A DNA stretch of 64,000 nucleotides, taken from assembly GCA_026027325.1 (NCBI GenBank), contig JAMSLZ010000001.1, positions 4,030,001-4,094,000 on the forward strand. Reading direction: 5' to 3'. The position numbers were made by a program, and so were the translations under genes. This DNA is from Actinomucor elegans (Eukaryota; Mucoromycota; Mucoromycetes; Mucorales; Mucoraceae). A model generated the notes under the pieces. The model was not told the DNA's origin, ran no database searches, and was given only the letters and a program-made list of their open reading frames with translations. Below are positions 1 to 11,158 of this stretch, in pieces (positions within the stretch are counted from its first letter, which is position 1; every line of letters starts with the position of its first letter).

Positions 1-1480
1 ACCGCCAATGAAGAAATAGATATCAATGATCCTTCAGCTAAGGACGCATTAGACGCTCTTACACTACAGGGGAATTTAGCTAGGCGTTCTTCTATACGTA
101 AAACTGCACGTCATTCAACAAAAATAGAAGCTACTCTAGATTTATATTTGAAAGTAGGAGATCGAGTAAAGAAATGCACTGTAAATCAACAAGATGTAAC
201 CTTACCGGCATTACATCAGTTATTTCGACGCGTGTTTTCTTTATCAGCCATAGAAGACTCTATTATCAATATCTTGGACCCAGTTTCGAATATTGAATAT
301 GAGTTAGAACATATTAAAGATGTACAACCCTATTCAATGCTAACTTTAAAAGGTAGTATGATACAACTCATACAATGAAATCATGTCAACTAAAAATACG
401 TTTTTAGACGTCAACGCGCCACAACAAGTAGACGCTAGTATAAAAGCTTTGTTGGAGGAAACCATACAGCAAGCTTTACAGAAATTCACACTTCAAACCC
501 CCAATATACCCCAAGATACGGTCAAGAAGCAACAGCAAGAGTTGGAATCTCTACGTCATGATCTAAAGATGGTGCAACGCGTGTACCAAGATTATAAGAA
601 CCAAACAACCCAAATCATTGATGATTTGAGAGCTAAAAGCCAAAAAGTGACAGACAATAAAGCCTCTACTATCGTCATATTAGACGAAAAAGCCCATGCC
701 GAAATGAACGAAAGTAGGGAAGTCGCACAAAGAGCAGCTACCATGATCACCAATCGACTGGAAGCGCTACAAGATGCGATTGATCAACTGAAATTGGATG
801 TTACGCAAAAACGTTGCCGGCCCTCTAAAAACCAACTCAACTACTGTAAAGATGAGTCCCAATCGGTACTGGTCGAAATGAACGATCTTCAGTCACTTGT
901 CAAAAAATTCAAACCCATCTGGAAAAAGGCTTGGGAAGTACAGCTCCAGCAGATCGTAAAAGAGCAACAATTTCTCAAAGAACAAGAGGCTTTGTTGGTG
1001 GATTTAAAAGACGATCATAAAGCTGTACTGGAAGTATTGGATCAGTTGATCAAGATTTCAGAGATACATGAACGAAAGAAACATTTAGGGGTTGAATTTC
1101 GTGTGGCTCCTGCAGAAGAAGGGTTTGAAGGAATGACGAGTGTCATGAAGCAAGTGTCGACCATCCAAGTCGACCATGACCGTCGGGTGCAAGCCATTGC
1201 TCAAGCTGAAAAGTTGCGTTCAAAAGGACTATCTCAACGTATCGATGCTTTTGAGCGAGAATTGACCAACTTTGTAGGCCTTCGTAAGCTGAAAAAGACG
1301 GGTGGAGCTGAAGCAATCGAGAAACAAAGACAGGAAAAAGACATGGCGATCATGAAGCAAATTTTTGTTGATTCAACTGGAAATCATGAAACGCATTTGC
1401 CTCAAGAACCAACATCTATTCAAAAGGATGTTGAAAGACCTTCAACCTTTGATCAAAGTGAACCTAGTAATCAAGATTGA
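1..1480 (+). CDS. BUD6: Bud6/Aip3-like actin and formin regulator, 3' part
   Basis: The gene runs in from the left edge, so its start is missing. Exons are 1-352 and 408-1480. The 55-nt intron (353-407) has a GT start, a TTTTTAG end and an internal CTAA-type branch site. Splicing joins two frames: an N-terminal segment with VKKCTVNQ, LFRRVFSL and ILDPVSNIEYELEHIKDV, then a long coiled-coil region. The stretch KPIWKKAWEVQLQQIVKEQQ followed by FLKEQEALLVDL is the hallmark of the AIP3/Bud6 core domain. Bud6 family proteins bind actin and stimulate formins at sites of polar growth, here presumably the hyphal tip. The C-terminal tail after the core (about 60 residues) is polar and low complexity. 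Family assignment is firm; the first exons lie outside the window. Confidence 0.9.
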
Positions 1481-3496
1481 AGGTAACTGTAGTACAATGG
1501 CCCACGTAAATCTTGATTGTTAGGTGTAAATGACGTTATAGGTCAGTTGCCTATTTAAAAGCTTAATTTCGCTTATATATAAAGCAGCCAAAATCAGACT
1601 CTTTCTTCTCTATCTCTTCTTTCGTAATAAATAAAACCATGAAATTTACTACTATCTTGTTCAAGTACGATAACCGAGTCTCTAATGCTATTCCTGCGGA
1701 TAAAGCTGCAAGTAACTTTTGCACTTGTTGTGGTGTAGATGTCACTCAGTTCAGGTAAAGTAACTAGGATCGTCGTTTCATAACAAAGAGAAAACTGACA
1801 TTTTGTTTTAGCCATGAATTTTGGTGTCGATTCTCTACAAACTAACTGTTACATACATATATTTATATATTTATATTTATATTTATATTGTACATACCAT
1901 CCTCTTCCAAAAACACAAAAAGGCCTGCCCTTCTCTTTTTTTTTTTATGTATATATAAGCTATTCAGTAACAAGATACCCTGATCATCACTATTACATCA
2001 TCTATATATCTACATAGTAACACACGACCCTCAATTTCTGATCACCGAAGGTGAAGGGTAACTGTAGCGACCCATTTACTCATACCTTATTTAGACTATA
2101 TATAAAAGAAGTCCTCCTAATAAAACTTGTACCAAAGGTTTTTTCTTTTTATATTTACATTATAAAAGACTGTATAAAGTTATATATAACCAAACCTCTC
2201 TCATGCATGCATGATGATACAATTCCTCATTATCGCTATGCATGTGCTAGTCTCAATAAAGCGTTTCCCCTCTATCACGTTGACTCAGTTACCAGGCTAT
2301 TGGGTCGGCTTATTTCATTGGTTGCTGATATTGAACATAGATACACCACATATGATTCCCTCGACAACTAAAGTACTTGAAATCATCTTTCATCATGTAG
2401 ATCAGTAACACAATAATTATAGAGTTTTGTGTTCCAGTAAGTATATGGATCTTTTTACTAATATTTTTTTTGTAACTGTATATTGACGTAATTACTAATT
2501 AGAAGGTTTCAAATATAAATGTTTCTTCTCTTTGAAGCTACATAATTCAAAAAAAAACATTCATTTTTCTACTACTTTTACTAATAGTGTATTATTGTTT
2601 TCTATAATGTCATCATCAATTTTATACATGCAAAACCACCTTAGAGCTTGCTGAATCGGTGCGCATATGATTTGATGTGTGTTAGTATGCGGTGGTTGAA
2701 CATTGAGCCCTCAGGGTATCTTTGGTGAATACTTTTGAAATATTACATTGCATGTATATAAACAACAACTCGACATCCATTCTTTACAATTGGGAAATAT
2801 ACAGAATAAAGCTCGATATTTGAAATAAATTAATATTTACGGTTCTATATCAAAAGATACAGGTGCTATAAAATCTCTAAACTATTACTTGTTTTCTGTC
2901 CAAACATTTATATAGCTTACATCATTCGAAAGAGTATTTTACTCTGCACTACTTTTACAAATTATGATTTTTGTATTTACCACTATGTATGATGTGATTA
3001 GTTTTTCAGTTATACATTTTGAGTTAAAAAGCTTTTATTAAATCAGCATTGGCATATCATTTAGCTGGAGTGATCTCATTCGATCTTGATTCAATGTCGC
3101 ATTTGATTACAGTTTCATGTTCAAAATGAGTTTTTGCATTTGGTAAATATTAAATCTACTTCAATTCCTTTGCTGTGTTAAATACTTTGCATGCATTTGT
3201 TAATGTATAACCTTCATTTGGCCTCATTTCCACTAAATAAAATCCTATTTGGTTCTTACTGGTATATAACATCATGACAGGTCAGAACAACATGCCAACG
3301 GTAACTATCCTCTGCGTATGGGTTGAGTAACAAATTTGCAGAAGTCTGCGGTCTTTGAGAAAAATGCCACACTCTGCGTCGGAATTATCGATTAAAAAAA
3401 AAGCATGAATTTTCGAACAATGAATATAGACCACTATATAAAAAAAGCAGTTTGGCACTTTCTCTCTTTTTCTTTTTCTTCCTTATATTATCTTGA
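1481..3496. other. Intergenic gap, AT-rich
   Basis: I found no convincing gene here. The longest open frames (for example 1814-2017 and 2051-2371 on +) are low-complexity Tyr/Ile/Phe-rich translations of AT-rich DNA. The segment holds one copy of the dispersed repeat described below (3075-3170). The last 100 bp form the promoter and leader of the carotenoid oxygenase gene, with a pyrimidine-rich stretch at about 3460-3485. Confidence 0.6.
3075..3170 (+). repeat. Dispersed intergenic repeat, copy A
   Basis: This copy contains the core AATGTCGCATTTGAT, followed by TGTTCAAAATGA and TTGCATTTGGTAAA. The same blocks occur in the same order at 60607-60700, where similarity extends about 90 bp to a shared CAATTCC. 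Related copies lie near 11.4, 32.1, 32.5, 42.1, 46.1, 49.4 and 59.9 kb. No tRNA-like A or B box is visible. Confidence 0.7.
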
Positions 3497-5375
3497 ATGA
3501 TTGAACTTGCAGTAACTTTGATTTCTTTGTCTGTTGGTGGCCTGATTTTGATTTTGTATTATTCATATAACGGTACATACAAAAAGTTCCAAAAGGTTCT
3601 CGTACCGCAGCATTTTGCAGATACGCCAGAAGTGCAAGACACAATTACTTTGACTGTGGAAAAAGGAAGAATACCTACTTGGCTGACTGGTGGTGTCATG
3701 TATCGTATAGGTAGGATGGAGTCAGTAAGTTCGTATATATATATATATATTTCTAAACCAAGTTGCTTTGCAGGCCCAGGTAGATTTAATATCAAAGAAA
3801 ACGACGGTTCTATCTATGTTATTCGTCATGCTTTCGATGGTTTACCTTTCCTGCATCGTTTTGAAGTCAATGGTCAAACACAAATTCTGAAATATAATTC
3901 ACGATTGCTTGCCAAAGGACTTGAATCAAAGATCAAAAACAAGACTTTTAAAGGAGGGCTTTTCTTTGGTCATATGCCTCAGTTGACCTTTTATGAATGG
4001 CTGGTTGATTTCTACTCTCGTCTTGCTAATCTTGTTCTTTTCCCAAAGCCAGTAGATGAAAGTGCGCCCGATGAACAGGCTGTAGGTGTTACAGCGACCC
4101 CCAACTTCCCACTTCCTCCAAATATGGCAAAGAACGATAATGAAAAGGTACTCGTTTCCAAGACAGATGCTAATATTCTTCAAAAAATTCATGCAGAAAC
4201 ACTTGGTAAGTTGATAAATCATGCATATATTCGCAAAACTAAAAAAAATGAGTTATCCTTGAGAACCCCAACATATCTTTAGTTACACTTCTTTTGACAA
4301 ACGTGTCCAGGGTCATCTCTCGGCAGCACATCATCAGTTTGATCCCATTACGAAAGAAATCTTTAACTTTAGCTTAACCATTAGCCCTCAGCCTCGAATG
4401 GTTGTATTTAGCATGACAAAAGATGGTAGAACTACTATCCTGGCTGATTTCACACATCGCTTCGACAAGTCTCCTTTGCAGAGTTCTTACATTCACTCTT
4501 TTTGGTTAACCAACAACTATATTATCATTCCAGAGACTCCACTGACCTTTCAAGACAAGGGCAAAAACATGATGCTGAATGGGTCTGTTTTATCAAGCCT
4601 AAGTTGGAACAGCAAATCACCTACTTGGTGCCACGTTATTCGCCGTCATATTGACAGACCTGGTCAAGATGGTCTCGTTGCTTCCATTCCAGTGCCTAGT
4701 TTTTTCACCTTTCATGCTGGAAATGCGTTTGAATCTATCTGTGCATCTACTGGCAACACTATGCTTACATTAGACTGTGCTTCTTTTGTCAATGGAGATG
4801 TCATGCATCAACTTTATAGATTTGGACTACCTCACCGTAAGGGACCTTCTGTCACTCGTGCTAAACAAACCACTTTTTTGAACGGTATTGCCACTCCACC
4901 TGCGCGTCAGACTGAATTTGGCGATTACATTCGATACAAGTTGAATCTAGATCAATCCAAGGTGGTCTCAATAGATACATTGGCTAACAATGTCGAGTTT
5001 CCAAGATTCAATCAGGCCTACGCCATGAAAGCAACAAACCAGTTTGTGTATGGCTGTCAGTTGTATGGTTTCACTGAGAAAATGGATGAAACGGGAGGTT
5101 TAGTCAAAATGAATCTGAAGAATAAAGACCTCAAAACGTATGGCGAGGAAGGATCTGTCTGTTCAGAACCTATCTTTGTACCAAGGCCAGGTGCAGAAAA
5201 GGAAGATGATGGTGTCTTGTTGAGCTTGGTAAATGACTCTAATTGCTGCTATTTTATTGTTATCGATGCTTTGGATATGAAAGAACTGGCTCGTGTTAGA
5301 ATCGGCTATTTTACTGCTGTTACTTTCCATGGCTCATATGTAGACCATGAATTTGAATCAATCAATGTCAATTAA
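3497..5375 (+). CDS. Carotenoid/apocarotenoid cleavage dioxygenase (RPE65 family)
   Basis: Exons are 3497-3710, 3774 to about 4209, and 4283-5375, giving about 580 aa. Splicing across intron 1 restores the family motif MYRIGPGRFNI. Four iron-binding His contexts are visible: LSAAHHQFD, YIHSFWLT, FTFHAGNAFE and, near the end, TFHGSYV. The first 25 residues form a hydrophobic segment, suggesting membrane association. These enzymes cleave carotenoids or apocarotenals using Fe(II) and O2; in Mucorales, members make precursors of the trisporic acid sex pheromones. Which substrate this one uses cannot be read from sequence. Oddities: intron 1 is 63 nt and free of stops, so unspliced mRNA stays in frame; at intron 2 the good GTAAG donor (4206) gives the wrong phase, whereas GTTGAT at 4210 keeps frame. 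Confidence 0.88.
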
Positions 5376-5386
5376 TAAAAATTTAT

Positions 5387-6432
5387 TCATATACTAATCC
5401 ATCTTGACGTGGATATATAGGTTGATGCACTTTCTGGGTCACCATTAAAGTAAGTCAGATACAAAAATGCGAATTGAGCACAGATACGTCCAACAATACC
5501 AAATGAAATGATTAAAAGGGTTCGAAAGTAAGGTATATTTAAGTAGACTACAGGAAATCAAATTTAGCTTTCAAATGATAAAGCAAGCATAGCCAACTTA
5601 CCTGATAATGCTTCTGTATTGGAAGCCAATACGATAATACCAACAAGCCAAGAGTATTCCAGTTGCTTGTAGTCCCAGATTACCATCAAAATTAAAAGCA
5701 TCTTTCCAAAACTTGATATGATCAATGCCATAGACACATAGTTATGTCTAATTCGTTTTTCTCGCTTTTTGCAATATAAACGAATCGCCAAATTGATGCA
5801 GCAGTGAAATGCTATAAATTCTGTATCAATTGGATCATCAGTATGCTTTGTTCAGGTTACTTTTTTTTTTCATTACCAAAAATGCAAAGTGTCAAAATAT
5901 ACAGGTACTGATAATAAAGCGGCTTCTGTATAAAATTAGAGTCATATTCTGTATAATATCGCTCGAGTCTGAACCATTTAATATCTAAATACTAGCATTA
6001 ATATACAATACTAATACAAACAAGACTACTGTACTTGCAAACTTCAAATAATATCAATAAGATAGCAAATCTAAAAACATGAGGCTAAGAAAAAAACGCG
6101 TTAATATTATATGGAAACAAACCTAATTATGATATATGTACACGTACCTCCACACCGTCTTGTTCAGTTATTCGATTAAATAAGAGATGTCGATATACTT
6201 GGGGCTTATGCAGTAGCATATCTATGAATATAATTATAAAGTCATGCTCAATGTATTTGTCAGCGAATTGATTACATCGATCCTATAAACGAACACAAAC
6301 ATGTTAATGGAAAATATTTTTTTTACTATAGATTCGTGATCCATTTACACATGTAGTGAGTCGTATATTATCTTTACTATACTGGGTATATAAATTAACA
6401 ACAGAAGCACCGCATTCAACGCAAGTGCTCAT
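5387..6432 (-). CDS. ARV1: ARV1-family sterol/lipid homeostasis protein
   Basis: Six exons rebuilt on the minus strand: 6432-6349, 6282-6148, 6084-6043, 5991-5877, 5820-5602 and 5547-5387, giving 251 aa. The N-terminus has the Arv1 homology domain: MSTCVECGASV, LYTQYSKDNIRLTTC, then CDRCNQFADKYIEHDF and LLHKPQVYRHLLFN, so both CxxC zinc pairs are present. The rest is hydrophobic with several likely membrane spans. Arv1 is an ER protein needed for sterol traffic and GPI-anchor synthesis. An ATG at 6486 is in frame, but the conserved domain starts at 6432. The donor of intron 3 (GTTTGC at 6042) is the least certain join. The stop lies only 11 bp from the stop of the convergent carotenoid oxygenase, so the 3' UTRs probably overlap. 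Confidence 0.85.
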
Positions 6433-7004
6433 CTGACACAAGCTACAATGATGAGATGAATGAGAAAGGTACGGCAGAAAACACAAATTTGGACTGGTCC
6501 AATAAAATTATTTAGTCTTTCAGAAAGAAGGTAACAAAATGGAAGGGACCTCATTTTACGAAATGAGCTTGAAAACAGGATCGATCTTAATAAACCTTGG
6601 AGTTTTCTTTTGCTCAAACTTGAATTCTGAAAAGTCAGTAGAGGAAGTTTTTTGTGTACTTGTTACGAAAAATGAAATAATCCGAGAGATTAAGCAGCAA
6701 TTCTCGAGATCCTTTCAAAAGAATATTAAACCTTAATTAAACCCGCCTTTCATTTAATGCAGTATATTTTGGCTATTGATAAATAGTATAGAGATAATTA
6801 GAGAAGTTAATTAAATGTGTTAGTAAAGATCATCTCCAAAATATGCGTCAATAAACTGAAAGTGACCTTGAGACACTATGAAATACTATCGGAGCTATTA
6901 TGAAAAATCCATCCCAATGGGAATTCCCCATTATTCGGCCCGATCCGGCCCGATTAATATTTTTAAAACTCTTGATTTTGTTTAAGGTCTCCAAAACATG
7001 AAAT
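6433..7004. other. Intergenic gap between ARV1 and tRNA-Gly
   Basis: This is the ARV1 promoter side. An open frame at 6539-6736 (+) has no recognisable motif and poor composition, and I treat it as chance. Nothing else was seen. Confidence 0.5.
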
Positions 7005-7075
7005 GCGCGGTTGGTTAAGTGGTATAATCTTCGCCTGCCACGCGAAGGGCCGGGGTTCGATTCCCCGACCGCGCA
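7005..7075 (+). tRNA. tRNA-Gly (anticodon GCC)
   Basis: The sequence folds as a complete cloverleaf of 71 nt. The acceptor stem pairs GCGCGGT (7005-7011) with ACCGCGC (7068-7074), and the discriminator base is A. The anticodon arm TTCGC-CTGCCAC-GCGAA puts GCC at 7037-7039. The T arm contains GGTTCGATTCC (internal B box) and the D arm TGGTTAAGTGG (A box). No intron is present. A T-rich run starting at 7077 is a suitable RNA polymerase III terminator. Confidence 0.97.
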
Positions 7076-7610
7076 TTCTTTTTTGTTTTCTCAATTTTCG
7101 AGGTGTTTGTAGTATAATGCACACACAAATGAATTAGTATCATTTTTTATCTCTGCTCACCACGGCAGTACTTTAAACGATAACCATGATATTATACAAC
7201 CTAGCTATATTAAAAGAAAAGTTAAGTTCTTAGATTTATGTATTAGGATTTTACATTGAGAATATACGTCTCCAATTGCTATAATGCTATTGATAGTGAT
7301 AATTCTAGATATTTATAAATGCAAAAAATGAAATATTGCACAATAACTTCGTAGTCATATGTGCTGATTCGTTAAAATCATTACATAATGCAATAGGCTT
7401 GATTATGTCTATCCACCTACATGGGAGTGTATTCGATTATCCCTTTTGATGTGTTGGTGAATTTGGAAAAAGTGAAGCTTTCATTAGCTATTAAAGATAT
7501 AATAGCAGGTTGCATGTAGCTTGACCAGATAATAATTTATTACAAAAATGATTTATATTCTTTTTATTTAATGTAAGCTTGATGATTAATGATTATATAA
7601 TGCTGATGAT
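7076..7610. other. Intergenic gap after tRNA-Gly
   Basis: Apart from the pol III termination signal just after the tRNA and the 3' flank of isocitrate lyase, I see nothing. Confidence 0.5.
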
Positions 7611-9407
7611 CTAGTTCTTGAATTGGTCCTCTGTGACGCCTTTACCCATTGCTGCTGTTGCAGACATACCACCAGTAACAACCTTCATCAATTCGTCAAC
7701 AAAATTGGCGCCAGACCATTTTTGATGTTGTAATACATCCACTCCATGTTCCCTTTCTTTGCGTTGAACATTGGAAACGTAACCGTACATGCCGCTTTCC
7801 TTGAAACTCTTGGCAAAAGTGGCTATATTATACTTTAATTTAGTCCCTATTCAAAGTCTCTGCTTCTTCCTTTCAATTTACCTGATGCAAGCGCATTAGC
7901 ATGAAGACCACCTAGTGTGATAAACTGCCAAACAAAACCTAGACGACCCAAATTTTGGATATAAGAGCCCATATCTTGATCATTTAGACCTGCAGCATCC
8001 CTGAAAAAAAAAAATTATAAATCAGTTAGTACATGCATGTGAAACCTTACGTCTATTATTTTATTTTACCAATTGAACGAGGGAGACAAGTTATAGCATA
8101 GCAATGACTCAGGCGAAGCTTCCAAGACACCTTGAGAGAATTGTTTGGCCTGCGACAAGATAGGCTTCTTTGTTTCCATCCAAAGCATATCAGCATAGTT
8201 AGCGAAGGCAATAGCACGTGAAGTAGCAGCTTCAGTTCCACCTTCATAGCGATACAATCCTTCACGCACTCTGCAGGCATCCCAGTCCCAGAAAACAGTG
8301 ATACCGTACTTGTTTTTGGCAATGTCGCGTGCTTCAGAGTTGGACTTGTAGCGAAGGTCCTTTAAGAGGTCTTTTACCAAATGACTTTTACCGTTTGCAG
8401 TCAACTCATCAGCAATTGCAGTACCAAAACGTTTCAAGCCAGCCTTGGAAATCCAGTCGTCTTCGATGGCTTGAAGAGCAGCACCTTGCATACCTTTGCT
8501 TTCGGCTTCATGCATTACGGTAGCCAAGGGTCTCAAGTTTGGGTTAGTAGATCCTACCAAGAATTCATGATCGCGGGGATCAATGTTGCTGGTAATCAAG
8601 GTAGCGGCTTCAGCATCGGTTCGTGCAACAACGATGTTCTCCACACCCATGATATCGTATTGAGCACGGATAGCAACCAGACGATTAATGTGCTCTGAGA
8701 TAGGTACTAATACTTTACCAGCCATGTGCCCGCACTTTTTGGTAGTTGGAGACTGATCCTCAACTATCATGATGAAAAGAGTAAGTATAATGCCACAAGT
8801 AATATAACATTTCGACTTTACCATGAATACCAGCTGCGCCGCGCTCGACAAACATCTTAGTTAACTTCATAATAGCCGTAATACCACCATGTCCGGTATC
8901 ACCATCTGCAATGATAGGTCTTAAATAGTCAATCTTGGGTGTCTTGGCTCTTTCTTCTGGACTCATAGAAAGACGCGCTTCACGTTGTTTTCTGTCATGG
9001 AAAAGCTGGGCAAAGAACAAATGTTCAACCTTATTAGGAACAGTATCCATAGGATAATCAGCGAGATCAGGTCCAGGCTCGTTGGAAGTAGAAGCAGTGG
9101 AGGAACATTGCCAGCCAGAAACGTAGACTGTATCAAGGTATGGAGCCATTTGAGTGACTTGAACAGGATCAAGGGCACCAAAAGTATGCGAAGTCTCGCC
9201 AGTAGCCTTGTTGTGTTGAAGGATCTTCCACAACTTTTTGGCTTGAACGTCAGATCTGTACTGGACAGGGAAACTGCCACGCTTGGAGACAATGGACTCA
9301 GCAGTGTAAGGACGCTTGACCAGTTTGAAACGAGGAGACGCCCACCACTGCTTGACTCTTTCTACTTCTTGTTGGAATTCGAGTACTTCTTGATCAACGT
9401 TAGTCAT
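7611..9407 (-). CDS. ICL1: Isocitrate lyase (glyoxylate cycle)
   Basis: Four exons: 9407-8822, 8763-8070, 8000-7882 and 7822-7611, giving 536 aa. The catalytic loop [13 protein letters not shown] is intact. Other family landmarks are [57 protein letters not shown] and [11 protein letters not shown]. The enzyme splits isocitrate into glyoxylate and succinate, allowing growth on C2 compounds and fatty acids. The start is fixed by a normal N-terminus ([19 protein letters not shown]). The C-terminus reads TEDQFKN, with no SKL-type peroxisomal signal, so a cytosolic enzyme is more likely than a glyoxysomal one. It is transcribed away from RAC1 across a 1 kb shared upstream region. Confidence 0.97.
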
Positions 9408-10385
9408 TTTTTAGTTATAATAAATAATACAGAAAAGAAGCAGAAATAAACGAAATATGACGCTTGTATTTATATTCGATGGATTTCAGCTAGTGTTTTT
9501 TTGGGGGGTGCGCGCAAGATGATCTACCAGCGAGATCCACATAGGAGATACGGCGCAAATGGATGATTTGCAAACAGTTAGGTTGGTGCATAGTGCGTTA
9601 GATATCACGCGTTATACTAACTGTTCGATAGTAAATGCATGCGTTAAGGCTTTGATATCAATCCGTTCCCGGGAAATGAATTAAAAGGGTTCTTTTTTGG
9701 TGGCAAAATAGTAACTAAGTCTTACATATTCATATCTTGGCATAGTTATGCAATGCTCCTTACAGTTCCCCTCAATGGAATATACAGTTTGTTTCGGCCT
9801 TACGATAGAAATGTATTATAATAAATAATCGAGCTGTACACTGCATGGTGCATAGGTTTCTTGGACTAAAGAAGAAAAGGGGAATGATAGGAGGATGGTT
9901 GTTTCTTAAACTGTTCATATCCTCTTGATAATAATGAGTGTTGGTATCTGGCAGGCCACTTTGCTTGTAGACGATACAAAGTAATATGAATCACCTATAA
10001 GCACTGCCTTGAAGGGAAGTGCCCTTGAATTCCATAAACAACCCACTCTGCATTATTTGCTTGACAAACATCACCAGAAAATCTATGTGTGTTCGCATTG
10101 GCTTCCAAATGATTCAAGAGGAAGTCTCACCAAAGATGAATAAACTCCTGTTTTTAGCTCACCTTCCACAAGGTATAGCAGTCCTTCTAGATATACTCAG
10201 AGCGAGAGAGGTAGTTCCCCTTTGAGAAGCCCCTAAGCCTATCTTTTTTCCTCTTTCCATTTTACACTCGGTTTTTCTCTTTATTCTTTATTATTTTCTT
10301 TTCAGCTATTGCTTGAAGTTCTTTATTCTTCATTATACTTTCATAATAAAAATCTAAAGTGGATAATCAAGATCAACAACAGAGT
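9408..10385. promoter_or_regulatory. Shared upstream region of ICL1 (-) and RAC1 (+)
   Basis: This is the 978-bp divergent interval. It has a G-run plus GCGCGC near 9500 and a pyrimidine-rich leader (about 10240-10330) before RAC1. An open frame at 10019-10225 (+) shows no known motif and is probably chance. No specific operator could be assigned. Confidence 0.5.
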
Positions 10386-11158
10386 ATGCAGGCTATCAAG
10401 TGTGTGGTAGTCGGGGATGGGTAGGTTTGTTTTTGTTTGTGTATACCAACTATTGGCAATTATATATTCTCGGCCAAAAACTTTAACTTACTTTTTTTAT
10501 ATATAATAGTGCAGTTGGTAAAACTTGTCTATTGATATCATATACTACCAATGCATTTCCCGGTGAATATGTTCCAACAGTGTAAGTGTATGATCGGATC
10601 AATGAGGATAATATTGACAAAACAGGATAGTTTTGATAATTACTCTGCCAATGTCAAAGTGGATGAAAAGCCGATCAACTTGGGCTTGTGGGACACTGCC
10701 GGTCAAGAAGATTATGATAGATTAAGACCACTTTCTTACCCTCAAACGGACGTGTTTCTTGTTTGTTTTTCCCTGGTTAGCCCTCCGTCTTTTGAAAACG
10801 TCAAAACAAAGGTACCTTGATAAATAGATATTGTAATAATCGCTCAGTAATCATGTCTATTGAGTAGTGGCACCCTGAAATCAGTCATCATGCACCTGAT
10901 AAACCGATTATCTTAGTCGGAACAAAGCTCGATTTACGTGAAGACCCCGAAACCATAGAGAAACTTCGACTAAAGAACATGGCACCCATTTCTTATATAC
11001 AAAGTTTGCAGATGGCAAAAGAGATAGGGGCAGTTAAATATCTAGAATGCTCAGCCCTAACACAAAAGGGACTGAAAAATGTATTTGATGAGGCTATCCG
11101 TGCAGTTCTATGTCCCGCTCCACCGCCTAAAAAGCCAAAGAAATGCACTATCTTGTAG
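10386..11158 (+). CDS. RAC1: Rac-type Rho-family small GTPase
   Basis: Exons 10386-10420, 10510-10581, 10631-10811 and 10868-11158 give 192 aa, the normal Rac length. Visible motifs: P-loop GDGAVGKT, switch [14 protein letters not shown], switch [28 protein letters not shown] for guanine specificity and ECSALTQKG. The tail ends in a lysine-rich stretch and CTIL, a CAAX box with Leu last, predicting geranylgeranylation and plasma-membrane targeting. The ALTQKGLK and [13 protein letters not shown] context favours Rac over Cdc42. Rac controls actin and polarised hyphal growth. The 35-nt first exon was recovered by the [12 protein letters not shown] start. Confidence 0.96.

Noticed and set aside
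1814..2408. Open frames upstream of the carotenoid oxygenase (+)
   Set aside because: Composition is Tyr/Ile/Phe-rich, as expected from AT-rich DNA, frames overlap each other, and no motif or splice site supports them.
6539..6736. 65-codon frame (+) upstream of ARV1
   Set aside because: No family resemblance; it lies in the ARV1 upstream region and has no splice partner.
8066..9449. Plus-strand frames within isocitrate lyase
   Set aside because: They are antisense shadows of the clearly coding minus strand.
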